Part shown: positions 47,001 through 54,709 of the stretch, piece by piece
How positions within the stretch are numbered: position 1 is the first letter of the stretch
How the letters are laid out: the number at the start of each line of letters is the position of its first letter
Assembly (NCBI GenBank): GCA_963802905.1
Contig: CAWDKH010000023.1
Coordinates: forward strand, 115,584-179,583
Reading direction: 5' to 3'
DNA from: DASQFQ01 sp963802905
GTDB lineage: Bacteria; Actinomycetota; Thermoleophilia; Solirubrobacterales; Solirubrobacteraceae
Length of the DNA stretch: 64,000 nt
Notes under the pieces: generated by a model
Databases searched by the model: none
What the model was told of the DNA's origin: nothing
The model's input: the letters and a program-made list of their open reading frames with translations, nothing else
Program-made: the position numbers and the translations under genes

Positions 47001-47548
47001 TGCTCGGCGATCCCGTTGCGCTGGACCTCGAAGTAGACGTCCTCGGGGCCGAAGATCTGGACGAGCTGGTCGAGGTGCTCGCGGGCCTGCTGGGTGCGGC
47101 CCTCGACGATGCGGCGGGAGGAGCGCGAGGCGAGGCAGCCGGAGAACGCGATGACGCCCTCGGCGTGGCGCTCGAGGCACTCGAGATCGACGCCCGGCTT
47201 GCCGCGGTAGAGGCCCTCGAGGAAGCCGGCGCTGGAGAGCTTCGTGAGGTTGCGGAAGCCCTCGTCGCTGGCGGCGAGGAGCGTCAGGTGGTTGCGCTCG
47301 ATCTTGCCCTCGCGGACCGTGCGGTCGTCGACGAAGTACGCCTCGAGGCCGAGGATCGGCTTGATGTTGTGCTTCTTACAGGCCTTGTAGAGCTCGACCG
47401 AGCCGTTCATCACACCGTGGTCGGTGAGACCCAGCGCGGGCTGGCCGAAGGCGGCCGCGCGGGCGGCGAGGCCGTCGATATTTGCGGCGCCGTCGAGCAG
47501 CGAATACTCGGAGTGGACGTGCAGATGCGCGCTTGCGGGGGTGCTCAC
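44042..47548 (-). CDS. dnaE: DNA polymerase III alpha subunit
   Basis: 1,168 residues from GTG 47548 (a TTG at 47560 would add four). This is the replicative polymerase. PHP domain: HLHVHSEYSLLDGAANIDGL, LGLTDHGVMNG, with most metal His/Asp kept, so it may bind metal or proofread. Polymerase core: GPGRGSAAGSIVSYTLEITD, catalytic SMPDIDIDFSVRGRERVI, HAAAVVISDRPL, LKMDFLGLRNLDVIEDAL and YQEQSMQIAKSIAGFSGP. A HhH region and an OB fold follow (VTIGGMITAAKKIRARSG). It matches DnaE1, the main replicase, rather than ImuC/DnaE2, having full length and a C-terminal tail. Monocistronic or with the TrpB-like gene. Confidence 0.95.
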   Translation of the reverse strand: MSTPASAHLHVHSEYSLLDGAANIDGLAARAAAFGQPALGLTDHGVMNGSVELYKACKKHNIKPILGLEAYFVDDRTVREGKIERNHLTLLAASDEGFRNLTKLSSAGFLEGLYRGKPGVDLECLERHAEGVIAFSGCLASRSSRRIVEGRTQQAREHLDQLVQIFGPEDVYFEVQRNGIAEQEQVNEQIAKFATEMGVPLVATADVHYLRKEDYHHHAALLCVQTKSTLAQPKMSFDTNEFYLKSSEEMAESFSDMPEAVASTLEIAERCNTTIALKQQLIPRFDCPDGQSEEDYLRTLVDAGLRKRYGDPIPAAARERADMELAVIGNMGFNAYFLIVWDFVAYAKANGIAVGPGRGSAAGSIVSYTLEITDVDPLRYDLLFERFLNAERVSMPDIDIDFSVRGRERVIRYVTEKYGDERVAQIITFGRMFPRAATRDAARVLGHDYGVGDRLAKLIPDPIMGRPPSFEDCLQPGAELAAEVAKDPTAQQIVDVAKGLEGIVRNASIHAAAVVISDRPLTDIVPLQLADAGVGEDGAKIYRTVTQYSMKPIEEIGLLKMDFLGLRNLDVIEDALTIIERSSGSRIDMAALPLDDEKTYEMMARGDAVGVFQFESEGMREALKKVQPTEFEDLVALNALYRPGAMDQIPTYARGKRNPDSINYIDDRLRPIVEATKGVILYQEQSMQIAKSIAGFSGPRADDLRKAIGKKNREAMAELKPEFVVGCRESGTSEAVIEQLWTTNERSADYSFNRSHAACYALIAYRTAWLKANHPAEYMAALISSVMSTKDKVPFFVARCEEMGIEILPPDVNLSDHEFMVVEGNIRFGLDAVKGVGYAAVEAMKRAREDGGPFSSLWDFCERVDCRTVNKKAIEALIKCGAFGSTGATRRGMLDVLEAAQGAGSKAQLDAQIGQGSIFDLGPADGGASPFAASHPPIPSHEFERPELLAIEKESIGLFISDHPLKRVREALQAKADCACAEVMDRKDDEFVTIGGMITAAKKIRARSGSMLMFATLDDLEGAVELMVFEKTLATAEAALQVDEIVLVKGRIDHKEGGKVCVLVQSVEGFDPSEAEIEKAREQAVKAAEPPKPLRYVVDGERLPPTVIDDLKRILEDFPGESELVLEVHTSNGPRLLKLGPGYRVARNASLKAELDRLLAPARPLALA

Positions 47549-47630
47549 GGAGTCGCCCAAGTTAGACGGAGCTTCGGACGCCTCGCGACGGCCGCTGCGG
47601 GTGTTGCCGCACCCTGCGGGAAACGCCGCG

Positions 47631-50600
47631 TCAGGACGCCTGGGCGCGGTCGATCCACGCCTTGAGGAGGGCGACGACCTCGCGGTCGCCGCGCACGCTC
47701 GGGCGGTGGCCGGCGGGCGCGGGCTCGCCGCGGAGCAGGTAGCCGAACCCCTCCGCGCTCATGGTCACCGTGGCGTCGGCGCCTTCCTCCGGCGGGGTGG
47801 TCTGGACGCGGATGCCCTTGCCGTTGCCGACCGTGAGGTACCAGGTGGCCTCGGCGACCGTTTGGGCGACGGTGAACTGGTGGCCGCGCGACCACGCAGC
47901 GTGGACGACATACGGGAACGTGCGGAAGACGAGCCCGGGCTCGAGCCGGGCGCCGGCGCGGGCGGCCTCGGCGAATGAGAGGCGGGCGGCGGGGATGGCG
48001 CGAAGCGGCTTGTGGCGGCGCTTGCGGCCGCTGACCCGGATCGGGCCGCGGAAGCGTCCGACCTTGTGGGGCACGCCGGCGATCAGCTCGGCGAGCGTGA
48101 GCGCCTCGGCGGTGAGGTGGAACTCGGCCTCGCTGCGACCACGCGGCGCGTCGATCTCCTTCACGTACGCCCGGCCGCCGGCGATGGTGACCGAGTACGT
48201 CCCGACCTCCGCGATCGTCAGGTCGTAGTCGACCGGGCCCTGCACGATCACGGCCTGGACGGGGAGCAGCCCGGCGATCAGCCGGCCGGCCGCCTTCGGG
48301 TCGTCGTGGGCGAGCTTCACCAGCGCGCCGCGCAGCCAGGGGTACTGGCGCTGCGAGCGGCCGGTGGCGTGCGCCCGCGACGGCCCAGAGGAGGAGGAGA
48401 CGATCGTGCGCCGCTCGGGAGGCGTCGCGGCCGGAGCGATCGCGGCATCCGCCTCGGCGCGGGCCTCGGCCGGCTCCGCGATGGCCTCATCGGCGTCAAC
48501 GACGACCTCGTCGACCGGCGCGGCAACGGCCTCTTGGGCCTCCACGACGGCTTCGTCGGCCGACGCCTCCGGAGCCGCCTCGACGACGGACTCTTCGGCC
48601 GGCTCCACGACGGCCTCTTCGGGCGGCGGCGCCTCGGTGACGCCGTTGGTGACGCGGTCGCGCATCGCCGACGCGGCAGCGTCGAGGTCGGCGACCATCT
48701 GCCCGGAGTCCGCGTCCGGTGCCCGGACGGCGGCGGCCGCGGCCTCTGCCTGCGCGCGGGCGCGGCGCTGGAGCTCGAGCTCGTCGGCCAGGCCCGCGGC
48801 GCGGCGGTCGAGCTCGGCGACGCGGTCGAGCAGACCGCCCTCGCGCTCGGTCTCGGCGACGCGGGTGCGCAGCCGGGCGAGCTCGGCCTGGTCTGCCTCG
48901 CGGGCCGCGCGCTCGGCGTTGAGGTCCGCGCGGAGGGCGGCGAGGACGGCGCGGTCGGCCTCGCGCGCCGACTCCATCTCCGCGCGCAGCTGGGCGGCGA
49001 TGTCCTTGCGGGTCGCCTCGCGGTCGGACTCCACGTCCGCGCGCAGCGACTCGAGCTGCTCCCGCACCTCAGCGAGCGCGGCTCGCTCGGTGGCGAGGTC
49101 GTCGCGGAGGGCGGCCAGCGCCGACTGGTCGGCCTGCCGCGCGGCGCGCTCGCGCTTGAGCTCGTCCTGCAGCGCCTCGAACTCAGCCGGGTCGGGCGCA
49201 CCTTCGAGCGCTTCTCGGGCACGCCGCTCGACGTTCAGCTCGGTGTGGAGAGAGGCGAGCGCGGCGGTCTCGGCATCGAGCGCGTCGCTGAGCGCGCTGC
49301 GCGCCGCCCGCTCCCGATCGAGCGCGTCCTCGAGGCTCGCCCGCGCGACCCGCTCTGCGCGCAGGTCGGCCACCGCGGTCGCAGCCTCGCTGCGCGCGGT
49401 CTCGGCCTCCGCACCGGCGGCGGCCCGCGCCGCGCGTTCGGCCTCCAGGTCCGTGCGCAGGTCCCCGAGCTGCTGGCGCGCGTCTTCGAGTTCCGTGCGC
49501 GCCTGCGAGAGATCGGCCGCGGCGGCCCGAGCCTGGTCTGCCGCCGCGGCACGTTCGTCAGTCAGCGCGGCCTCAGCCGCCTGGACGCGCTCGTCCGCGG
49601 CGGTCCGCGCCGAAGCGATCTCGACTTCGGCGGCGCTCTGCGCCTCGGCGACCTGCGCCTCGGCGGCGCCAAGCGCCTCGCGAACCTCAGCTTCAGCGGC
49701 GGTCTGCGCCTCGGCGACTTCCGCTTCCGCGGTCGACCGAGCCGAAGCAACCTCCGCCTCAGCGGAGCTCTGAGCGTCCGCGACTGCCGACTCCGCATAC
49801 GCTCGCGCCTCGGCAACCTCCGCTTCAGCCGCGCTCCGAGCCTCCGCCACGGCCGACTCCGCATATGCCCGCGACTCGGCCAGCTCCGCCCGGAGGTCAT
49901 CGAGCTCCGTCCGGGCCGTGCCGAGCTCCGCCTCGTGCTCGGCCAGCTCCGCGCGGGCGCGGTCGAGCTCGGTGGTGGCCTCGTCGAGCCGGCCCGCGAA
50001 GTCGCGGCGGGCGGCGTCGAGGTCCGCCGCGGCGGCGACCGCCTGCTCGCGGGCCCGCGCGGCTTCGCCATCGAGCTGCTGTGCCCGCTCGCGCGCAGCG
50101 GCGAGCTCGGACTCCTGCGTGGCCCGCTCCGCGCGCAACGGGGCCGAGCCGGCCTCGCGCGCCTCGAGCACGCGCAGCCGCACGGCGTCGCTCGAGCGCG
50201 CCACCTCGGCCGTCCGCATCCGGAACTGCAGATCGCGCGCCCGGCGCCGGGCCGTCGCCGCGGCCGCCAAAGCGTCGGCCAGCGCGGCGCGCTGGTGCTC
50301 GTCGCGGGGCGTCCGCCGCTCCAGCTCCGCCGCCCGCGAAGCCAGGGCGTCGCGCTCCCCGACCAAGGCTTCCACGCGCGCCTCGAGCTCCGCGCCGCGC
50401 AGCTCCAAAGCGTCGAGCGCCCGCAGCGCCTCCGACGCGACCCGCGCCTGCGCCTGCTCGGCCGCCTCGGCGCGCCGGGCGCGGCGCTCCGCCATCACGG
50501 CGCGGTCGATGACCTCGCCGCCGGGCTCCTCCGGCTCCTCGTCCGGGACCGCCAGCACCGCCGGCGCCGCGCGCTCGTCCAGGCCCGCCGGGACCGGCAG

Positions 50601-50909
50601 CGCTGAGCGCTCGCCGCTCTCCCACTCGAGCCACACGCCCGACCGCGCGATCGCTTCTGGCAGCAGGTACGCGCCGCGCCACACGCTCCCGTTCCCGCCA
50701 CGCCCGCTCGGCGCGTCGGGCAGCGACTCGTAGCGCGACACCCCGCCGCCGACCGACGCGCACAGCACCGGCAGGCCCTCGGGCGGCACCGCCCCGGGCG
50801 ACCAGCGCCCGCGCACGCGCACGAGGCCGGTGTCAGCGCCGGACGGCAGCCACTCGACCGCCTCGAATGTGAGGCCGTCGAGAATCGAGGCAGGGGCGGA
50901 TTCCGTCAC
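47631..50909 (-). CDS. Coiled-coil protein with C-terminal SCP2-like domains
   Basis: 1,092 residues from GTG 50909. Residues 1-130 form a compact beta region. Residues about 135-745 are one long charged coiled coil; within it, 348-446 are nine 11-residue (hendecad) units such as SAAEAEVAEAR, pointing to a right-handed segment. Residues about 760-850 are an acidic Ala/Val/Glu linker. The C-terminus (about 855-1092) carries two lobes with SCP2-like spacing: EFHLTAEALTLAELIAGVPH and FRGPIRVSGRKRRHK, then DATVTMSAEGFGYLLRGEP and VVALLKAWIDRA. SCP2 domains bind lipids. No signal peptide or membrane span, so it is cytoplasmic. The role is unknown; a scaffold tied to lipid or membrane is possible. 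Confidence 0.7.
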   Translation of the reverse strand: MTESAPASILDGLTFEAVEWLPSGADTGLVRVRGRWSPGAVPPEGLPVLCASVGGGVSRYESLPDAPSGRGGNGSVWRGAYLLPEAIARSGVWLEWESGERSALPVPAGLDERAAPAVLAVPDEEPEEPGGEVIDRAVMAERRARRAEAAEQAQARVASEALRALDALELRGAELEARVEALVGERDALASRAAELERRTPRDEHQRAALADALAAAATARRRARDLQFRMRTAEVARSSDAVRLRVLEAREAGSAPLRAERATQESELAAARERAQQLDGEAARAREQAVAAAADLDAARRDFAGRLDEATTELDRARAELAEHEAELGTARTELDDLRAELAESRAYAESAVAEARSAAEAEVAEARAYAESAVADAQSSAEAEVASARSTAEAEVAEAQTAAEAEVREALGAAEAQVAEAQSAAEVEIASARTAADERVQAAEAALTDERAAAADQARAAAADLSQARTELEDARQQLGDLRTDLEAERAARAAAGAEAETARSEAATAVADLRAERVARASLEDALDRERAARSALSDALDAETAALASLHTELNVERRAREALEGAPDPAEFEALQDELKRERAARQADQSALAALRDDLATERAALAEVREQLESLRADVESDREATRKDIAAQLRAEMESAREADRAVLAALRADLNAERAAREADQAELARLRTRVAETEREGGLLDRVAELDRRAAGLADELELQRRARAQAEAAAAAVRAPDADSGQMVADLDAAASAMRDRVTNGVTEAPPPEEAVVEPAEESVVEAAPEASADEAVVEAQEAVAAPVDEVVVDADEAIAEPAEARAEADAAIAPAATPPERRTIVSSSSGPSRAHATGRSQRQYPWLRGALVKLAHDDPKAAGRLIAGLLPVQAVIVQGPVDYDLTIAEVGTYSVTIAGGRAYVKEIDAPRGRSEAEFHLTAEALTLAELIAGVPHKVGRFRGPIRVSGRKRRHKPLRAIPAARLSFAEAARAGARLEPGLVFRTFPYVVHAAWSRGHQFTVAQTVAEATWYLTVGNGKGIRVQTTPPEEGADATVTMSAEGFGYLLRGEPAPAGHRPSVRGDREVVALLKAWIDRAQAS

Positions 50910-50928
50910 CGCCGCGATGGTCCCAGAC

Positions 50929-50952
50929 GCTCCGGCGGGTTCCCGCCGGAGC
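50929..50952. terminator. Perfect hairpin between the small membrane gene and the coiled-coil gene
   Basis: GCTCCGGCGGG (50929-50939) and CCCGCCGGAGC (50942-50952) form a perfect 11-bp stem around TT. On the minus strand CTTTTGG precedes it. It follows the stop of the 53-residue gene (50973) and would end the argG transcript before the coiled-coil gene. Confidence 0.6.
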
Positions 50953-50972
50953 CAAAAGTGCCTGGAAGCGGG

Positions 50973-51134
50973 CTAGTCGGAGTCGCGCTTGGCCAGCACG
51001 AGGCCGACGGCCAGGCCGGCCGCGACGACCGCGCCGGCGATCACCGGAGCGGGGAGGTAGGTCGGTCCGTACTTCCTGCGCAGGAGGACCTTGGCGCCGT
51101 TCCAGACGAGGATGCCGAGAAACTTGTAGAGCAT
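50973..51134 (-). CDS. Small membrane protein (53 aa)
   Basis: ATG 51134. Sequence MLYKFLGILVWNGAKVLLRR, then KYGPTYLPAPVIAGAVVAAG and a second hydrophobic end LAVGLVLAKRDSD. Two short hydrophobic stretches with a basic patch between suggest one span plus an amphipathic helix. It starts 10 bp after the argG stop, so it is probably translated from the same mRNA. No family is assigned. Confidence 0.55.
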   Translation of the reverse strand: MLYKFLGILVWNGAKVLLRRKYGPTYLPAPVIAGAVVAAGLAVGLVLAKRDSD

Positions 51135-51144
51135 GGCCGGGAGG

Positions 51145-52449
51145 CTACCCCTCGCCGCCGTCGCGCACGCGCTGTGCCATCCGCGACTGCAGCGACCAGA
51201 TCTCGATGAAGCCCGGCGACGCCTGCTGCGAGAACAGCCCGCCCGACTCGGCGAACGTGGCGAGCTGCGCGTCATAGACCGCGTGTGCGCTCTCGCGGGT
51301 CACGACCCGCACGTGGCCCTTGAACAGCTTCAGCCCGATCTTGCCCGTGACGCGCTCGTTGACCATGTCCATGTACGCCTCGATGTCCGTGCGCAGCGGC
51401 TCCCACCACAGGCCGGCGTAGACGAGGTAGGCCCACTGCTGGTCGAGCCGGGGCTTGAACTGGTTCTGGTGGATCGTCCCGACGAGCCGCTCGAGCTCCT
51501 TGTGCGCGGGCAGCAGGATCGCCGCCGCCGGCACCTCGTAGATGTCGCGCACCTTCAGGCCGACGATGCGGTCCTCGATGTGGTCGACGATCCCGACGCC
51601 GTGGCGGCAGCCGATCTCGGCCGCGCGGTCGATCAGCTCGGCGAGCGGGAGCCGCTCGCCGTCGATCGCGACCGGCACGCCCTGCTCGAACTCGATCTCA
51701 ACCACCTGCGGCTCGTCGGGCGCGAGCTCGGGGCGCGTCACGAGCTGGAAGACGTCGTCGTCGGGCGCGTGCGCGAGGTCCTCGATCCACTTGCCCTCGG
51801 ACGAGCGCCCCCACAGGTTGTCGTCGATCGAGTACGGCGCGGACTCCGTGCCGCCCTTGACCGGGATCCCGTGCTTGCGCGCGTAGGCGATCTCCTCGTC
51901 GCGGCCCATCTGCCACGAGCGCACCGGGGCGATCACCTTGAGCTCGGGAGCGAGCGTCGCGACCGTGCCCTCGATCCGCACCTGGTCGTTGCCCTTGCCC
52001 GTGCAGCCGTGGGCGATCGTGTCGCAGCCGCTCTTCCGCGCGTACTCGACCGCGAGCTTGGCGATCAGCGGGCGCCCGAGCGCGGTGAAGAGCGGATAGC
52101 CGTCGCCGTAGTCGGCGTTGGCCTTGATCGCCGGCAGCACGTACTCCTGCGCGAACTCGTCGCGGGCGTCGACGACGTGCGCCTCGATCGCGCCGAGCCG
52201 CAGCGCCTTGCCCTTGACGACCTCGTAGTCCTCACCCGGCTGGCCCAGGTTGACGGTGAGGGCGACGACCTCGGCCTCGTACTCGTCCTGGATCCACTTG
52301 AGCATCACGCTCGTGTCGAGGCCGCCGGAGTAGAGCAGCAGCACGCGCCCGACCTCGCCAGGCTGGGCGAGGTAGGAGGCGACGCGCGTGGACTCGGGGT
52401 CGGCGACCCGGTGGACCTCGGTGCGGATGGGCTCGCGTGGCTCGGTCAT
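51145..52449 (-). CDS. argG: Argininosuccinate synthase
   Basis: 434 residues from ATG 52449. It joins citrulline and aspartate with ATP in arginine synthesis. Motifs: LLLYSGGLDTSVMLKWIQ (P-loop type), VNLGQPGEDYEVVKGKALRL, YPLFTALGRPLIAKLAVEYA, HGCTGKGNDQVRIEG, VIAPVRSWQMGRDEEIAYAR and GGTESAPYSIDDNLWGRSSE. Longer than many enzymes because of an N-terminal extension (TEPREPIRTEVHRVADPE). No other arginine genes lie near. Confidence 0.95.
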   Translation of the reverse strand: MTEPREPIRTEVHRVADPESTRVASYLAQPGEVGRVLLLYSGGLDTSVMLKWIQDEYEAEVVALTVNLGQPGEDYEVVKGKALRLGAIEAHVVDARDEFAQEYVLPAIKANADYGDGYPLFTALGRPLIAKLAVEYARKSGCDTIAHGCTGKGNDQVRIEGTVATLAPELKVIAPVRSWQMGRDEEIAYARKHGIPVKGGTESAPYSIDDNLWGRSSEGKWIEDLAHAPDDDVFQLVTRPELAPDEPQVVEIEFEQGVPVAIDGERLPLAELIDRAAEIGCRHGVGIVDHIEDRIVGLKVRDIYEVPAAAILLPAHKELERLVGTIHQNQFKPRLDQQWAYLVYAGLWWEPLRTDIEAYMDMVNERVTGKIGLKLFKGHVRVVTRESAHAVYDAQLATFAESGGLFSQQASPGFIEIWSLQSRMAQRVRDGGEG

Positions 52450-52469
52450 CGAGCGCGACAGCCTACGAG

Positions 52470-53249
52470 CTAGGCGGGCTTCACTGCGGTGAAGCAGACC
52501 TGCGTGACTGCGAAGTAGTACTCGCCGCGCTTGTCGAGCGCTCGCTGCATGTCGAGCCAGGCGGCGGCCTCTTCCTCGCTCACTCCCGTCCGGCCACCGA
52601 CGAACGCGGCGATGAACGGCACCAGCGCGCCGCCAAAGGTCTCGGGATCGAACGCGACCGTCGCGAGCGGGTGCGCCTGGGCCCGCACGTCCTCGAACCC
52701 CACCGCGCGGAGCGACGGCGCGAGCGTGCGCGGCAGCGAGCTGTGCGTGAGGTGCTCGTCCCACGCCGTCTGCACACGCCGGGTCAGCTCGTCGCCCTGC
52801 ATCGAGAAGGTCGCCCAGTCGATGTCCCACACGAGCACCCGCCCGCCGGGCTTGAGCGCACGGTGGAGCTCGGCGAGCCCGGCCCGCGTCTCGGCGACAT
52901 ACTCGAGCACCTGCACGCAGAGCGCGGCGTCGAAGTCCGCGTCGGACACCCCGAGGGCGGTCGCGTCCCCGGCCCGGAGCTCGACGTTGCCGAGCTCCGC
53001 GCAGCGCCGGCCCGCCAGCGCGAGCATCGGCTGGCTGCCGTCGACGCCTACTACCGAACCCGACGGGCCGACCTCTTCGGCGAGCTCCGCGCAGTAGAAG
53101 CCGGGTCCGCAACCGACGTCGAGCACGCGCTCACCGGGGCGCGCGCCGAACGTCTCGCGCACCGTCTGGCGGCGTTGCTGCGCCTCCCGGATCCGGTAGA
53201 CGCTCTCGACTTGCCGCGCCGCGTCCTCGTCGAAGACCAGCTGGCTCAT
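52470..53249 (-). CDS. SAM-dependent methyltransferase (UbiE/arsenite-type fold)
   Basis: 259 residues from ATG 53249. Class I fold: VLDVGCGPGFYCAELAEEVG (43-62), VVGVDGSQPMLALAGRR, LRAGDATALGVSDADFDAAL, LHRALKPGGRVLVWDIDW. The C-terminal half has RTLAPSLRAVGFEDVRA, typical of small-molecule methyltransferases of the UbiE/Coq5 kind. Substrate unknown. It lies 20 bp before argG on the same strand and is divergent from the MatB-like gene with a 35-bp gap. Confidence 0.85.
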   Translation of the reverse strand: MSQLVFDEDAARQVESVYRIREAQQRRQTVRETFGARPGERVLDVGCGPGFYCAELAEEVGPSGSVVGVDGSQPMLALAGRRCAELGNVELRAGDATALGVSDADFDAALCVQVLEYVAETRAGLAELHRALKPGGRVLVWDIDWATFSMQGDELTRRVQTAWDEHLTHSSLPRTLAPSLRAVGFEDVRAQAHPLATVAFDPETFGGALVPFIAAFVGGRTGVSEEEAAAWLDMQRALDKRGEYYFAVTQVCFTAVKPA

Positions 53250-53284
53250 GACGGTAATGCAATTCAACCACTAGCCTGCCGCGG

Positions 53285-54679
53285 ATGCTGGACAAGGTCC
53301 TCGAGGGAGGAGGGGAGCCGGCGGTCTCGGTCGGCGACCGCGGGCTCAGCTACGGCGAGCTGCGCGAGGCCGCCGCGGCAGTGGCCAAGCACTTCGAGGG
53401 CGCCGAGCGCGTCGCGGTGTGGGCGGAGTCGACGCTCGAGACGTGCGTCGCCGCCGTCGCCGCGCTCGCCACCGGCACGCCACTCGTGCCGATCAACCCG
53501 AAGCTCGGCCGGAGCGAGCTCGAGCACGTGCTCACGGACTCCAAGCCCGACGTCGTCCTCGGCGGCCCCGACGGCATCGCCGTCGATCTCGACGCCCGCG
53601 CCTCAGAGCTGCCGGAGAGCATCGCCGGCGACGAGGACCCGGCGCTGATCATCTACACGAGCGGCACGACCGGCCGCCCCAAGGGCGCGATGCTGCCGCG
53701 CCGCGCGGTCGCCTCCAACCTCGACGGCCTCGCCGACGCCTGGGAGTGGACCGGCGAGGACGTCCTCACCCACGGGCTGCCGCTGTTCCACGTCCACGGC
53801 CTCGTGCTCGGGCTGTTCGGCCCGCTGCGCCGCGGCGGCGAGCTGCGCCACCTGGGCCGCTTCGAACCGGCGGCCGCCGCAGCCGCCCTCCAGGACGGCG
53901 CGACGATGCTGTTCGGCGTCCCGACGATGTACCACCGGCTCGGCCGCGAGGCCGAGGGCGACGCGAGCATCGTCGACGGCCTGAAGCAGGCCCGCCTGCT
54001 CGTCTCGGGCTCCGCCCCCCTCCCCGCCCCCGAGTTCTCGCGCATCGAGAAGCTGACCGGCCAGCAGATCGTCGAGCGCTACGGCCTCACCGAGACGCTG
54101 ATGAACACCGCCGTGCGAGCCGACTCCCAGCGCAAGCCCGGCTACGTCGGCATCCCCGTGCCCGGCGTCGAGGTCCGGCTGGTCGACGACGACGGCAACG
54201 AGATGGACAGCCACCGACGACGAGACGATCGGCGAGGTCACCGTCCGCGGCCCGAACCTGTTCACCGGCTACCTCAACCGCCCGGACGCGACCGACGAGG
54301 CGATGCGCGACGGCTGGTTCTTCACCGGCGACCTCGCCACCGTCGGCGAGGACGGCTACTGGCGCATCGTCGGCCGCCGCTCGACCGATCTGATCAAGAC
54401 CGGCGGCTACAAGGTCGGCGCCGGCGAGATCGAGGTCGCGCTGCTCGACCACCCGGCGTCAAGGAGGCGGCGGTGACCGGCGAGGAGGACCCCGACCTCG
54501 GCGAGAAGATCATCGCCTGGGTCGTGCCGGAGGACGACAAGCCGGATGAGAAGACCCTGATCGACTACGTCGCCGGCGAGCTCGCGCCGCACAAGCGCCC
54601 GCGCGAGGTCCGCTTTCTCGACGAGTTGCCCCGCAACGCGATGGGCAAGGTCGTCAAACAGAAGTTGACCCAGGACTGA
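53285..54679 (+). CDS. matB: Malonyl-CoA synthetase-like AMP ligase (internally misframed)
   Basis: 464 codons are open, but the true reading frame shifts near 54212 and back near 54460. Residues before and after are a class I adenylate-forming enzyme: A3 loop IIYTSGTTGRPKGAM (122-136), PLFHVHGLVLGLFGPLRRGG, FGVPTMYHRLG, LVSGSAPLPAPEF, ERYGLTETLMNT, and the tail PHKRPREVRFLDELPRNAMG. In the other frame the middle reads IGEVTVRGPNLFTGYLNRPD, WFFTGDLATVGEDGYWRIVG and TDLIKTGGYKVGAGEIE. The match is best with MatB, which makes malonyl-CoA or methylmalonyl-CoA. A MatC-type carrier gene lies 3 kb away. A gene product as written would be inactive. Confidence 0.7.
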   Translation: MLDKVLEGGGEPAVSVGDRGLSYGELREAAAAVAKHFEGAERVAVWAESTLETCVAAVAALATGTPLVPINPKLGRSELEHVLTDSKPDVVLGGPDGIAVDLDARASELPESIAGDEDPALIIYTSGTTGRPKGAMLPRRAVASNLDGLADAWEWTGEDVLTHGLPLFHVHGLVLGLFGPLRRGGELRHLGRFEPAAAAAALQDGATMLFGVPTMYHRLGREAEGDASIVDGLKQARLLVSGSAPLPAPEFSRIEKLTGQQIVERYGLTETLMNTAVRADSQRKPGYVGIPVPGVEVRLVDDDGNEMDSHRRRDDRRGHRPRPEPVHRLPQPPGRDRRGDARRLVLHRRPRHRRRGRLLAHRRPPLDRSDQDRRLQGRRRRDRGRAARPPGVKEAAVTGEEDPDLGEKIIAWVVPEDDKPDEKTLIDYVAGELAPHKRPREVRFLDELPRNAMGKVVKQKLTQD

Positions 54680-54709
54680 ATCCGGTACATCGCGGGCAGG
54701 CATCGCCGG

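Noticed and set aside
47590..47620. Weak hairpin between dnaE and the coiled-coil gene as terminator
   Set aside because: Only about five paired bases and no T-tract, and the site is upstream of dnaE, so it was not listed.
49572..49868. 33-bp tandem DNA repeat as a possible recombination site
   Set aside because: It is the coding sequence of the hendecad repeats, with diverged codons; no flanking signs of mobility.
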